Positions 16,921 through 25,446 of a stretch of DNA of 64,000 nt are shown in pieces; position 1 is the stretch's first letter, and every line of letters starts with the position of its first letter. This DNA is from an uncultured Bacteroidia bacterium (GTDB lineage: Bacteria; Bacteroidota; Bacteroidia; Bacteroidales; CAJPTX01). The translations under genes and the position numbers were made by a program. The DNA is taken from positions 1 to 64,000 of the forward strand of contig CAMXWF010000004.1 of assembly GCA_947252645.1 (NCBI GenBank), given 5' to 3'. The notes beneath the pieces are model-generated. The model had not been told where the DNA came from. It did no database searches and saw only the letters and a program-made list of their open reading frames with translations.

Positions 16921-18369
16921 ATGCTGTTCAATTCGCTAGAGTTTCTCATCTTCCTGCCCATTGTTTTCGTGCTGTATTGGTTTGTGTGCCGTGGGCGGAA
17001 GGCGCAGAACTGGCTACTGCTAGTAGCCAGCTATGTATTTTACGGCTGGTGGGATTGGCGTTTTCTGGTACTCATAGGGTTCACCTCCCTGGCCAGCTAT
17101 GGGAGTGGCTTGCTGATAGCTGGCAGTGCATCACCTAGAGCCCGCACATGGTATGCCTCGGCCAACGTGGCGGTGAACCTCGGGCTACTGTTCATATTTA
17201 AGTATTTCAATTTTTTCATCGAGAGCGCGGTGTCGCTACTCCTGGCCCTCGGGCTGCAGCCCCATATATTCTCTCTGCGTATTATTCTCCCGGTGGGGAT
17301 AAGCTTCTACACGTTCCAAGCCCTGAGCTACACGCTCGATGTCTACAAGCGGAAGCTGGAGGCCACACGGGACGTTGTTTCCTTCATGGCGTACATCAGT
17401 TTTTTCCCCCAGCTGGTGGCTGGGCCCATAGAGCGGGCGCTCAATCTACTGCCGCAATTCACCACGCCCCGTCACTTCTGCTATCCTGACGCGGTGGATG
17501 GCCTACGCCAGATGCTGTGGGGCTTTTTCTGCAAGGTGGTGATAGCCGACCGCTGCGCGCCGCTGGTAGACAAGGTGTGGGCCAACTACGCCTACATGGA
17601 TGCGCCTTCCCTGATCCTCGGTGCTGTGCTTTTTTCGGTGCAGATCTACTGCGATTTCGCGGGCTATTCGCACATAGCCATTGGAACGGCGAGGCTTTTT
17701 GGCTTTCAGCTGATGCAGAATTTTAACTACCCGTACCTCTCCCGCAATATCGGGGAGTTCTGGCGTCGCTGGCACATCTCGCTGACCACTTGGTTCCGGG
17801 ATTACCTCTATATCCCCCTAGGGGGCAGTAGGCGGGGGACTCGGATCACTATTAGGAACACCTTCATCATCTTCCTGACGAGCGGTTTCTGGCACGGGGC
17901 CAACTGGACGTTCATCGCGTGGGGGCTGTTCCACGCCTTACTCTTCCTGCCCCTGTTGCTAGCCAAGCGTAACAGAAAATATACCGACACCGTGGGGGGG
18001 AATCGTGGCTGGCCCAGCCTGGTAGAGCTAGGGCAAATGCTGCTGACCTTTGTGCTGGCAAGCATAGGATGGATTATTTTCCGTGCGCCCACTATCGGCG
18101 ATGCCCTCGGCTACATGGTGCACATGCTCCGCCCCAGCGAGCAGGCCTCGTGGATGGGGCTGTCAAGCTCCGATCCTCTGATCCTTGCCTTGATTGCGGG
18201 AATGGCCATTGTTTCTTGGTTCCAGCGCGCCAAGCTCCACCCACTCCAATTGCCCCATAGGGGCCTATTTCGCTACACTGCCGCCCGCTTTGGGCTCTAC
18301 TACCTCCTCGTCTACTTCATCCTAGCTCTTTCGGCCTCAAATACCAACTTCATCTATTTCCAATTCTAG
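16921..18369 (+). CDS. MBOAT family O-acyltransferase (AlgI-like)
   Basis: A polytopic inner-membrane acyltransferase that passes acyl groups, usually acetyl, across the membrane toward an exported polysaccharide. The 482-residue protein starts MLFNSLEFLIFLPIVFVLYW, as AlgI-type proteins do, has about ten hydrophobic segments, the conserved NFNYPYLSRNIGEFWRRWHIS block, LYIPLGGSRRG, and the invariant His325 in SGFWHGANWT. The next gene, an SGNH-like exported protein, starts four bases after the stop, so the pair is one transcription unit. In AlgI/AlgJ/AlgX, PatA/PatB and DltB/DltD systems such pairs move acyl groups onto glycans; the target here is unknown. Confidence 0.93.
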   Translation: MLFNSLEFLIFLPIVFVLYWFVCRGRKAQNWLLLVASYVFYGWWDWRFLVLIGFTSLASYGSGLLIAGSASPRARTWYASANVAVNLGLLFIFKYFNFFIESAVSLLLALGLQPHIFSLRIILPVGISFYTFQALSYTLDVYKRKLEATRDVVSFMAYISFFPQLVAGPIERALNLLPQFTTPRHFCYPDAVDGLRQMLWGFFCKVVIADRCAPLVDKVWANYAYMDAPSLILGAVLFSVQIYCDFAGYSHIAIGTARLFGFQLMQNFNYPYLSRNIGEFWRRWHISLTTWFRDYLYIPLGGSRRGTRITIRNTFIIFLTSGFWHGANWTFIAWGLFHALLFLPLLLAKRNRKYTDTVGGNRGWPSLVELGQMLLTFVLASIGWIIFRAPTIGDALGYMVHMLRPSEQASWMGLSSSDPLILALIAGMAIVSWFQRAKLHPLQLPHRGLFRYTAARFGLYYLLVYFILALSASNTNFIYFQF

Positions 18370-18373
18370 TCCC

Positions 18374-19330
18374 ATGCGACATTTCCTACGGCGTCTAGTG
18401 CTCTTCCTGCTGCCTCTGCTGCTCATGGCCGTAGCCGCTGAGGTGTTGGCCAGAAGGGTTCCCAATACGAAGAAATTTAAGCGGGCACTGGTGCTAGAAA
18501 AGGGACACAGGACCAAGATGGCCATCCTAGGCAACAGCGTGGCGGAGGATGGGTTAGCCCCTAATCTACTTGGCGACTCCACCTACAACTACGCCCTATC
18601 GGGCCAGCCTCTACGCTTCACCCTACGCTTCTACCAAAAGTATCTAGACACCCTTCGGCAACTTAGGCATGTGATATTGGGAGAGAATTACAACATTCTA
18701 TTCTACGATGCGTATCGCAGCCCCTTTGCTGATCACACCGAGCTGTACCGGCAAGAGCAGCTGAGTGGCTACCGTATCTACATGGGCCTCTATGACGATC
18801 GCAACCCTCTTCACTATAGCGAGCTACTCAGCTGCCCTAGTCGGGTGCACGCCAAGCTGGTGCGCTGCCTACTCGGGCAACCAACGCTCCAGAGCGACTC
18901 GCTCGGTCGCTACACGGGCTCCCCGTATGCCTCTAGCCACCATTCGGCCGAAGAGCTCCTGGCCGACGCGCAGAACTTCATAGCGCAAAATAGGATAACC
19001 GACACGGCCCTCCTATTGGAGATATTCCAGGAAAACCTGGGATTCTTAGACACGCTGGCCATGTCGACCGCGGCCAAGGGGATCAGGCTCGACCTGCTGC
19101 TCCTGCCCGTGGGGCCAAACTGCCTACCGCTCTACGACACCCTCATCTTAGCGCGCACCTTCAGGGCCTTTGAGGCCTGCGCTAAGAAGTACCCGAACGT
19201 GCATTTCCACAATTACCTGCGCGATCTGACCCTCCCGCCCCAGTACTTTGCCGATGCTAACCACCTGAATTGCGACTCTGGGGCCACTGCCTTCAGCAGG
19301 ATCGTGCGGCGCGATTTAGGCTTAGAGTAA
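18374..19330 (+). CDS. Exported SGNH-like acyltransferase partner of the MBOAT protein
   Basis: A 318-residue protein with one N-terminal signal or anchor helix (LVLFLLPLLLMAVAAEVLA). The SGNH elements can be read: AILGNSVAEDG places a candidate nucleophile at Ser55, NYALSGQ is block II-like, GENYN supplies a candidate block III, and DANHLN near the end gives Asp294 and His297. This is the layout of DltD/AlgJ/AlgX-type partners. I infer that it takes acyl groups passed out by the MBOAT protein four bases upstream and puts them on a periplasmic or surface glycan. Overall similarity to named families is low, so the residue assignments are tentative. Confidence 0.74.
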   Translation: MRHFLRRLVLFLLPLLLMAVAAEVLARRVPNTKKFKRALVLEKGHRTKMAILGNSVAEDGLAPNLLGDSTYNYALSGQPLRFTLRFYQKYLDTLRQLRHVILGENYNILFYDAYRSPFADHTELYRQEQLSGYRIYMGLYDDRNPLHYSELLSCPSRVHAKLVRCLLGQPTLQSDSLGRYTGSPYASSHHSAEELLADAQNFIAQNRITDTALLLEIFQENLGFLDTLAMSTAAKGIRLDLLLLPVGPNCLPLYDTLILARTFRAFEACAKKYPNVHFHNYLRDLTLPPQYFADANHLNCDSGATAFSRIVRRDLGLE

Positions 19331-19387
19331 TCCGATGCCTCACGCCCCGCAGGCAGGTGGGCCCTGTCTGTCTGCGGGTGGGAGTAG

Positions 19388-19419
19388 AAAAAAGGGGCTC
19401 GGGCGCATGCCCGAGCCCC
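19388..19419 (-). terminator. Rho-independent terminator after susD
   Basis: GGGGCTCGGGC (19394-19404) and GCCCGAGCCCC (19409-19419) form a perfect 11-bp stem with a 4-base loop. On the minus strand the hairpin is followed by a run of six T (19393-19388). It lies 30 bases past the susD stop. The SGNH gene on the other strand also ends just before it, but the plus side lacks a T-run. Confidence 0.9.
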
Positions 19420-19448
19420 TGAGGCGTAGTCTCTAGCACCCAATGGGG

Positions 19449-20963
19449 CTAGTAGCCGGGGTTCTGCTGAACACCGTCGATGATGACATCGTTGTTGGGA
19501 ATAGGCCACACGAAGCGGTAATCGCCTGCGGGACGCTCAAATCTATCACGATAGCCCGCGCTGATAACGTTAGAGGTGGTTTTTTCGCGCACTACCGGCA
19601 TATTCCACCTTCGTAGATCCCATAGCCTGGTGCCCTCGAACACCATTTCCCGTAGCCGCTCATCTTGGATGTCCTTCAAGGTGACGGCAGTAAGTTCATC
19701 CAAACCTCGGGCGGTGCGTAGATCATTGAGGTAAGCGAGGGCATCAGCGGTTTGGCCATTCTGGAAGAATGCCTCGACCGCAATGAGGTACATTTCTGCA
19801 AGCCTAAGCGGCTTAGGACGATTGTAAGCTTCTTGCGTATTGGCGTTTTGGTTGAGGTTACCAGCTCCAGGAAACTTGCCGCAAATCCAGACATTGGGCA
19901 TCGTTTTGCCTCCCTGAAGCCTCACGGGGACCTGGCGGAAGAAAACCTTGAAGCGAATATCCTTGGTTTGGTCGTAGAGCTTCAGCAACTCCTCTGTAGG
20001 GATAAAGTCTGGCGTATAGGAATCTGTTGATGCATCATAGCTTCCAGCTATACTTCCCATACTGTTGGGCTTTTCGTCGTCTTTATTGGCTGCCAGCATC
20101 ATGAGGAACTCTGCGTTGCGCTCATCCTCGTGCCACATGTACTGGAAGTTCTCAGCGTCTCTCTCTAGGGCATAGCCCGCATTGCTAGCCATGACAGCCA
20201 GGGCAGCCTTGGAGGCCTCCGGGTAGTTTCCCATAGTTAGGCATACACGGGCCCTGAGGGCAGTAATGGCATCTGGGGTTATCCAAGAGGCACTGACATC
20301 GTCTGTGCTTATCTTATATTTCGAAGCCTCCATTTCCTTCTGCGCCAGGTCGAGCTCACTGAGGATAAAGTCAAAGACTTGCTTCTGGGTGGCCCTGGGC
20401 GTTTTCGCCAGGATATCGAATTTTTGAACCAGCGGCACGCAAAGCTCCTCGGGGTGGTAGGTGTTGGAGTAGCGCAACGCGAGCTCATGGTAGTAAAAGG
20501 CTCGCAGGAAATGTGCATCTGCCAAGTATTCGTGCAGAGACTGCTTTTGGTACTTGAGTTCATCAGGTTTCTCGAGGGGATCAAGGGTTATTTCAGCGCA
20601 GTGCTCGATGTAGTAGTTGATGTCGACCAGCGCGCCATAGTAGCCACTGTAGATGCCGCTCATGGATCCGGCATCACTGCGGAAGGTCCAATCGGCCACC
20701 TCCCCCCGCCTGTTGCCAAAATCGACCGCAGGGCGCAAGAGATCGCTCTGGATATCTGCGGTGGTGTAATAGGAGCCGCAGAGGCGATAGCGGAACGAAT
20801 TTAGGAAGCCATTGCTGAAGCGACTCGCATCCTTGAAAGAGCGCAGGGCGTTGTTGGCATTGAGTTTATTGGTGGGGAAGAGGTCTTTCTGGCATCCCAC
20901 CAAGGCGAGCCCCGCAGCTAGTAGCGCGAACAGGGCTATGCAAACACGATGTATTCTATTCAT
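19449..20963 (-). CDS. SusD/RagB-family outer-membrane lipoprotein
   Basis: Surface-exposed substrate-binding lid of a SusCD nutrient importer. The 504-residue protein has a lipoprotein signal with lipobox LVGC (Cys about 24), followed by KDLFPTNKL, and typical SusD blocks: the TPR-like region with FLRAFYYHELALRYSN, 'VPLVQK', and the C-terminal RPLRLAEMYLIAVEAFFQNG and LRDMVFEGTRLWDLRRW-like segment. It starts 14 bases after susC ends and is closed by the terminator at 19388-19419. No glycoside hydrolase or sulfatase is nearby, and RagAB of Porphyromonas imports peptides, so a peptide substrate is at least as likely as a glycan. Confidence 0.95.
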   Translation of the reverse strand: MNRIHRVCIALFALLAAGLALVGCQKDLFPTNKLNANNALRSFKDASRFSNGFLNSFRYRLCGSYYTTADIQSDLLRPAVDFGNRRGEVADWTFRSDAGSMSGIYSGYYGALVDINYYIEHCAEITLDPLEKPDELKYQKQSLHEYLADAHFLRAFYYHELALRYSNTYHPEELCVPLVQKFDILAKTPRATQKQVFDFILSELDLAQKEMEASKYKISTDDVSASWITPDAITALRARVCLTMGNYPEASKAALAVMASNAGYALERDAENFQYMWHEDERNAEFLMMLAANKDDEKPNSMGSIAGSYDASTDSYTPDFIPTEELLKLYDQTKDIRFKVFFRQVPVRLQGGKTMPNVWICGKFPGAGNLNQNANTQEAYNRPKPLRLAEMYLIAVEAFFQNGQTADALAYLNDLRTARGLDELTAVTLKDIQDERLREMVFEGTRLWDLRRWNMPVVREKTTSNVISAGYRDRFERPAGDYRFVWPIPNNDVIIDGVQQNPGY

Positions 20964-20977
20964 TTTATTTCCCTAGA

Positions 20978-23971
20978 TTAGAACTGGATCTCGACCCCCA
21001 CGGAGTACTGCTTGGTGTTGGTATAAGGGGCGATCTGGAGATTGCCTGGCAGCTCAGGATCGGCTCCCTTAAACTTTGTAAGCGTGAAGAGGTTGCGGAA
21101 AGAGGCATAGACCTTGAAAACCCGGATGGCCTTGGTGTACTTGAGCCATTTGGCGGGGACGTCGTAGCCGAAGGTGAAGTTGCGCATGCGCAGGAAGGAA
21201 GCGTCCTTAATCAGGCGGGAGTCGAAATCTATTAACAACTTGTTGTGCATACCTGGATACTTGGCCCTATCGCCGGGTTTCTTCCAGATGTTGCCCGGGA
21301 GATCTCGTGAGATGTTTTGGCCATCGAACTTTCTGGGATTATTGAAGAAAAACTCGTCATTAGAGATCATCCACTTGCCCACCTGGAAGACGAAATCGGC
21401 ATTCATGTAGAAGCCCCAGAGTCTGGTAGAGAGGCCAAAGCCACCCTGGAAGGGGGCGTATTGCGATTTTCCGGTAAGCTGATCGAGGCCACTGGTAAGC
21501 TCCTCAGTAACCTTCGTGGGGTCTTTCTGGGGCACCGTGGGATCATCGCCCGGGAGATACCATTGTGGATTTCCATTATCTGGGTTGACCTGGTAAAAGA
21601 GCGGGTAGAAGAGCTGTACGGGCTTGCCTACCACGTAGGCCACCCCCGTGTTAGGTATAATCCAATACTTCTTGCCCTGGAAGAGCTCGAGGACTTTTTG
21701 GCTGTTGTAGTTCATGGTGGCATAGAGGGAGACGAAGTTGTCCTCATAGCGCCATGGGGTAACGTTGAGCTTCAAGTCGAAGCCCTGGTTGGCAAGCTTG
21801 CCCACATTGCCCTTGTACCAGCTGTAGCCGGTAGAGTAGGCCGTGGGGATATCCATGAGCATCGAGGAGGTCAAGCGGTAGTAGTACTGGAAGTCCACCT
21901 GGATCATGTCGAGGAAGCCAGCGTCGAAGCCCACGGTGGCCAGCAGCTGGTTCTCCCACGAGAGCGCGGGGTTGCCTGGGTTGCTCACAACGAAGGTTTG
22001 CCACCCGCGATATTTTGTGCCAGTGCCCACGGTGGCCAAGTGGGTATAATTCCCGATGTCGGCATTCCCGCTAGTGCCCACACTGACCTTCACGTTGAGC
22101 CTATCGAGCCACCGAACCGCATTGAGGAAATTCTCTCGTTTGGCATTCCACATGGCCCCGGCAGACCAGAAGAGCCCGTTGCGGTGTTTCTTCCCGAATC
22201 GAGAGGAGGCATCGTTGCGCAGGGTGAGATCGATGAAGTAGCGCTCGGCGTAGTTGTACTCCAGGCGCCCGAAGAAGGCATTGAACCAGTACTCGCTCTG
22301 GCTATTCTCGGCCCAATTCCGCTTGGGGTCTCCATTCTGCATAAGCATCAGGCGCGAATCGGGGATGTCGTAGGCCTCGGCCCCGTAGCTGTCGTAGTAG
22401 CTGTAGGTGTACTCATGCCCGAGCAGGGGAATGAAGTGGTGATCGTTGAAGATGGTGAATTTGTACTCAAGGGTATTGGTGATTGTGGGCTTGGCGAGGC
22501 GATAGGTATACTTATCCATAAAACCGCCGCGGTTTTTCACCACGTTCCAATAGTAATCGGGCGACTGCGCTTCTTCCCACATGGCGTAGTAGGCTTCGAG
22601 TCCAGCTTGCACCTTGTAGGTGAGGCCCTTGATGGGCTCTAGCTGGAGGTAAGTGCTGGCCATGACGCTCGAGGTGCGGGTGCCCATCTTCCAGAACTCC
22701 GCGATATGCTCGTTGGATACTTCGCCCCTATCGGGCATGTAGACCCCCACCTTCCCCGTAGAATCGTAGGGGGTGAGCCAAGGCAGATAGATCTGGGGGA
22801 AGTTGTCGAAATTCACCTTCCCATCGTCAAGGCCCGACCATGGGTACTCGTTGACCACATCGTGGTAAAAGGCGCTGTTCAAGCCCACGCGCAGGTAGGG
22901 CAGGATTTTGGAGTCCACATTGCCGCGGACATTGTACTTCTGGTACTTAGAATTCATCCGCAGACCATTCTGGTAGAGGTAGCCCGCGCTGAGGTAGTAG
23001 GTGGTTTTTCCCCTTGGGCTAGCAAAGGAGATGTCGCCCTGATGCATGGGGGCGTTTTTGCGGTAGTAGTAGTCGACCCACTTGTAGTTCCTGTTGTCGT
23101 TGCGGGCATGCATGGAGTCGATCTGCGCCGGGGTATAGTGATAGAAGACATCGTTGAACTCGGAGTAGAAATCGATCAGCTCCTTGGATGTCAGCACGTT
23201 ATCGAAGTAGCGCCGGTCGACCAGATTGCTCCAGCCGTAGGAGAAGCGGGCCGTGACGGTGCCATTCTCCTGCTTGTTCCCTTTCTTGGTGGTGATGTAG
23301 ATGACACCATTAGCCGCGCGTGAGCCATAGATGGAGGTGGCGGAGGCATCTTTTAGCACATCCACCTGCGCGTAGTCGTTGGGGTTGAGCCCTTGGATTG
23401 TTCCCGTGCTCACGGGGACCCCGTCGAGCACGTAGAGCGGCTCAGAGCCTGCGCCTAGGGAGCCCATACCGTGTAGCATGACTTGCGAGCCGGCGCTTGG
23501 CTCCCCGCTTGTCCCCAAGATCGAGAGCCCTGCCACTTGGCCAGCCAAGGCATCGAACACGTTGGCCGAGGGACGAGCCTCGAGCTTCTGGCCGCCCACC
23601 GTGGCCACAGCGCCCACCGTGGAGCTGATCTTGCGAGCCGACCCATAGCCTACCACCACCACCTGGTCGATCTCCTCATTGGCCATTTTCAGCACCACAC
23701 TGATCTCCTGCTGCCCACTGACCGCAATCTCTTGGGTCTGGTAGCCCGTATAGAAGAATATCAACGTTGCATCGCCCGAGGGCACACGCAACGTGTATTT
23801 CCCCGCGTTGTCCGTTACGGTACCAGTGGTAGTGCCCTTCAACTGGACATTCACCAGGGGTAGCGGTGCGCCCGTGGCCCCGTCGGTTACCACCCCGCGG
23901 ACGACAAGCTCTTGCGCATAGCCAACGCCAACGGCCAAGAGCATGGAAAGAATGAAGACCAATCTTCTCAT
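20978..23971 (-). CDS. SusC/RagA-family TonB-dependent transporter
   Basis: The outer-membrane barrel partner of the SusD protein, taking up substrate with TonB energy. The 997-residue precursor has a signal peptide (LVFILSMLLAVGVGYA), a carboxypeptidase-like domain with VRGVVTDGATGAPLPLVNV, the TonB box region near EEIDQVVVVGYG (about 104-115), a plug domain with the SusC signature DVLKDASATSIYGSRAANGVI, and a barrel ending in VGVEIQF with a C-terminal Phe. There is no N-terminal anti-sigma-interacting extension, so regulation by an ECF sigma/anti-sigma pair is not expected from the sequence. A -7 promoter element lies 32 bases upstream of the start. Confidence 0.97.
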   Translation of the reverse strand: MRRLVFILSMLLAVGVGYAQELVVRGVVTDGATGAPLPLVNVQLKGTTTGTVTDNAGKYTLRVPSGDATLIFFYTGYQTQEIAVSGQQEISVVLKMANEEIDQVVVVGYGSARKISSTVGAVATVGGQKLEARPSANVFDALAGQVAGLSILGTSGEPSAGSQVMLHGMGSLGAGSEPLYVLDGVPVSTGTIQGLNPNDYAQVDVLKDASATSIYGSRAANGVIYITTKKGNKQENGTVTARFSYGWSNLVDRRYFDNVLTSKELIDFYSEFNDVFYHYTPAQIDSMHARNDNRNYKWVDYYYRKNAPMHQGDISFASPRGKTTYYLSAGYLYQNGLRMNSKYQKYNVRGNVDSKILPYLRVGLNSAFYHDVVNEYPWSGLDDGKVNFDNFPQIYLPWLTPYDSTGKVGVYMPDRGEVSNEHIAEFWKMGTRTSSVMASTYLQLEPIKGLTYKVQAGLEAYYAMWEEAQSPDYYWNVVKNRGGFMDKYTYRLAKPTITNTLEYKFTIFNDHHFIPLLGHEYTYSYYDSYGAEAYDIPDSRLMLMQNGDPKRNWAENSQSEYWFNAFFGRLEYNYAERYFIDLTLRNDASSRFGKKHRNGLFWSAGAMWNAKRENFLNAVRWLDRLNVKVSVGTSGNADIGNYTHLATVGTGTKYRGWQTFVVSNPGNPALSWENQLLATVGFDAGFLDMIQVDFQYYYRLTSSMLMDIPTAYSTGYSWYKGNVGKLANQGFDLKLNVTPWRYEDNFVSLYATMNYNSQKVLELFQGKKYWIIPNTGVAYVVGKPVQLFYPLFYQVNPDNGNPQWYLPGDDPTVPQKDPTKVTEELTSGLDQLTGKSQYAPFQGGFGLSTRLWGFYMNADFVFQVGKWMISNDEFFFNNPRKFDGQNISRDLPGNIWKKPGDRAKYPGMHNKLLIDFDSRLIKDASFLRMRNFTFGYDVPAKWLKYTKAIRVFKVYASFRNLFTLTKFKGADPELPGNLQIAPYTNTKQYSVGVEIQF

Positions 23972-24002
23972 AGCATCATCGATTAACTAGTATTACATTT
24001 TG

Positions 24003-24010
24003 CAAATATA
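24003..24010 (-). promoter_or_regulatory. Candidate -7 promoter element of susCD (TATATTTG)
   Basis: Read on the minus strand, TATATTTG matches the Bacteroidota TAnnTTTG element and would start transcription about 25 bases before the susC ATG at 23971. No TTTG is found at the ideal distance for a -33 box. The element lies immediately past the T-rich tail of the symporter terminator, in the same direction. Confidence 0.55.
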
Positions 24011-24066
24011 AAGAAACAAACGCAAAGGGGCAGCACTGGCAATGATTCCAGTGCTGCCCCTTTGCG
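24011..24066 (-). terminator. Strong rho-independent terminator after the NSS symporter gene
   Basis: CGCAAAGGGGCAGCACTGG (24021-24039) and its exact reverse complement (24048-24066) form a perfect 19-bp stem with an 8-base loop. On the minus strand it is followed by TTTGTTTCTTT. It lies 10 bases past the symporter stop codon and insulates susC, whose promoter starts right after it. Confidence 0.93.
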
Positions 24067-24075
24067 TAAGGAGGG

Positions 24076-25446
24076 CTAGGTGAAAAGGCCGAATAGGAGG
24101 ATAACGAGGATGAACAGCGGGCAGCAATAGCGCAGCAACACCCTCAAAGCGGGGTAATACCCCACGCGGAGGGTGCCCTCGTTGCTCACCTCGGGCCGCA
24201 GTATATGCTTCCCAGGCCCCCAGGCCACAAAGACGACCGTAAGCAGCGCACCGACAGGGAGCATGATGTTGGAGGTGAGGAAGTCCACCGAATCGAAAAG
24301 ATTCATCCCGGCAATGCTCAGGGCCGATAGGGCCTCACCGCCCCCCATGGAGAGGGTGACGCCCGTACCGATCAATAGCACTGCGAGTAGCGAGACCACC
24401 GTGGCCCACATGCGGCTCATGCGCGCATGCTCCTTGAAGAAGGAGGTGCAGACCTCGAAGAGGGAGATGGAGGAGGTGAGAGCCGCAATGAGCACGAGCG
24501 TGAAGAAGATGAACGAGAATAGCCCGCCGAAGAGCATCTTCGCGAAGATATTGGGCAGCGTGACAAAGATGAGCTTTGGCCCCGCGGTGGGCTCTACGCC
24601 GAAGGAGAAGACCGCCGGCAAAATCATCACGCCGCACAAGATGGCCATGACGGTATCCGCAATGCAGACCTGGGCCGTGATGGACATCAAGTTGACCTCC
24701 TTCTTCACGTAGCTCCCATAGGTGATCAGGGCTCCCATGCCCAGCGAGAGCGAGAAGAAGGCCTGCCCTAGGGCCGCGAGGAAGGTCTCCCCGTTTACCT
24801 TCGAGAAGTCGGGCTTGAAGAGGAAGCGCAGCCCCTCGCCGGCATTGGGCAAGGTAACCGAGCGGACGCACATGGCAGCAACCAGCAGGAACAGCAACGG
24901 CATCAGCACCTTCGAAGCTCGCTCAATGCCCTTGGAGACTCCAAAGAGTACCACCCCGGCCGTCAAGAGCATGAAGGCACACTGCCAGAGAACCGGGCGT
25001 ACGGGGTCGGCCACGAAGTCTGCAAAGAACGTCTCCCCATTACCCAAGGCCCCGGCGTTGATCCCGAAGGAGTCGACCATGTACTCTATCGTCCAGCCGC
25101 CCACGGTGGAGTAGAAGGTAAGGATGAGAAATGGGGTCAGCACGGCAAGAAGCCCCACCAGCGACCATTTGGAGCCCGGCGCAATGCGATGAAAGGACCG
25201 CATGGGGCTACCCTGCCCCCTACGCCCAATGGCCAACTCGGCCAGCATCACTGGCACCCCAAGCATCAGCACGCACAGGATGTAGATAAGGATAAACGCC
25301 GCACCGCCGTGCCCCCCTGTGATATAGGGGAATTTCCAGATGTTACCCAGGCCCACAGCCGACCCAGCCGCCGCCACCAGCACCCCAAAGGATGTGGCAA
25401 ACGTGTCTCGCGGGACTGTACCTTGCTTCCGTAGATCTGCTCCCAT
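24076..25446 (-). CDS. Neurotransmitter:sodium symporter (NSS/SNF) family transporter
   Basis: Inner-membrane sodium-coupled amino-acid transporter. The 456-residue protein begins with the family signature AAAGSAVGLGNIWKFPYITG (24-43), which forms the unwound TM1 substrate and sodium site, and has about eleven hydrophobic helices with LSLGMGALITYGSYVK in the TM6 to TM7 region. It has no large N- or C-terminal extension, as in prokaryotic LeuT/MhsT relatives. AGGAGG seven bases before the ATG is a strong ribosome site. Substrate is an amino acid, but which one cannot be told. It is followed by a perfect terminator and then by susCD; together these fit amino-acid and peptide uptake. Confidence 0.95.
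   Translation of the reverse strand: MGADLRKQGTVPRDTFATSFGVLVAAAGSAVGLGNIWKFPYITGGHGGAAFILIYILCVLMLGVPVMLAELAIGRRGQGSPMRSFHRIAPGSKWSLVGLLAVLTPFLILTFYSTVGGWTIEYMVDSFGINAGALGNGETFFADFVADPVRPVLWQCAFMLLTAGVVLFGVSKGIERASKVLMPLLFLLVAAMCVRSVTLPNAGEGLRFLFKPDFSKVNGETFLAALGQAFFSLSLGMGALITYGSYVKKEVNLMSITAQVCIADTVMAILCGVMILPAVFSFGVEPTAGPKLIFVTLPNIFAKMLFGGLFSFIFFTLVLIAALTSSISLFEVCTSFFKEHARMSRMWATVVSLLAVLLIGTGVTLSMGGGEALSALSIAGMNLFDSVDFLTSNIMLPVGALLTVVFVAWGPGKHILRPEVSNEGTLRVGYYPALRVLLRYCCPLFILVILLFGLFT

Noticed and set aside
21317..22642. 441-residue plus-strand frame opposite susC
   Set aside because: Antisense shadow of a well-supported TonB-dependent transporter.
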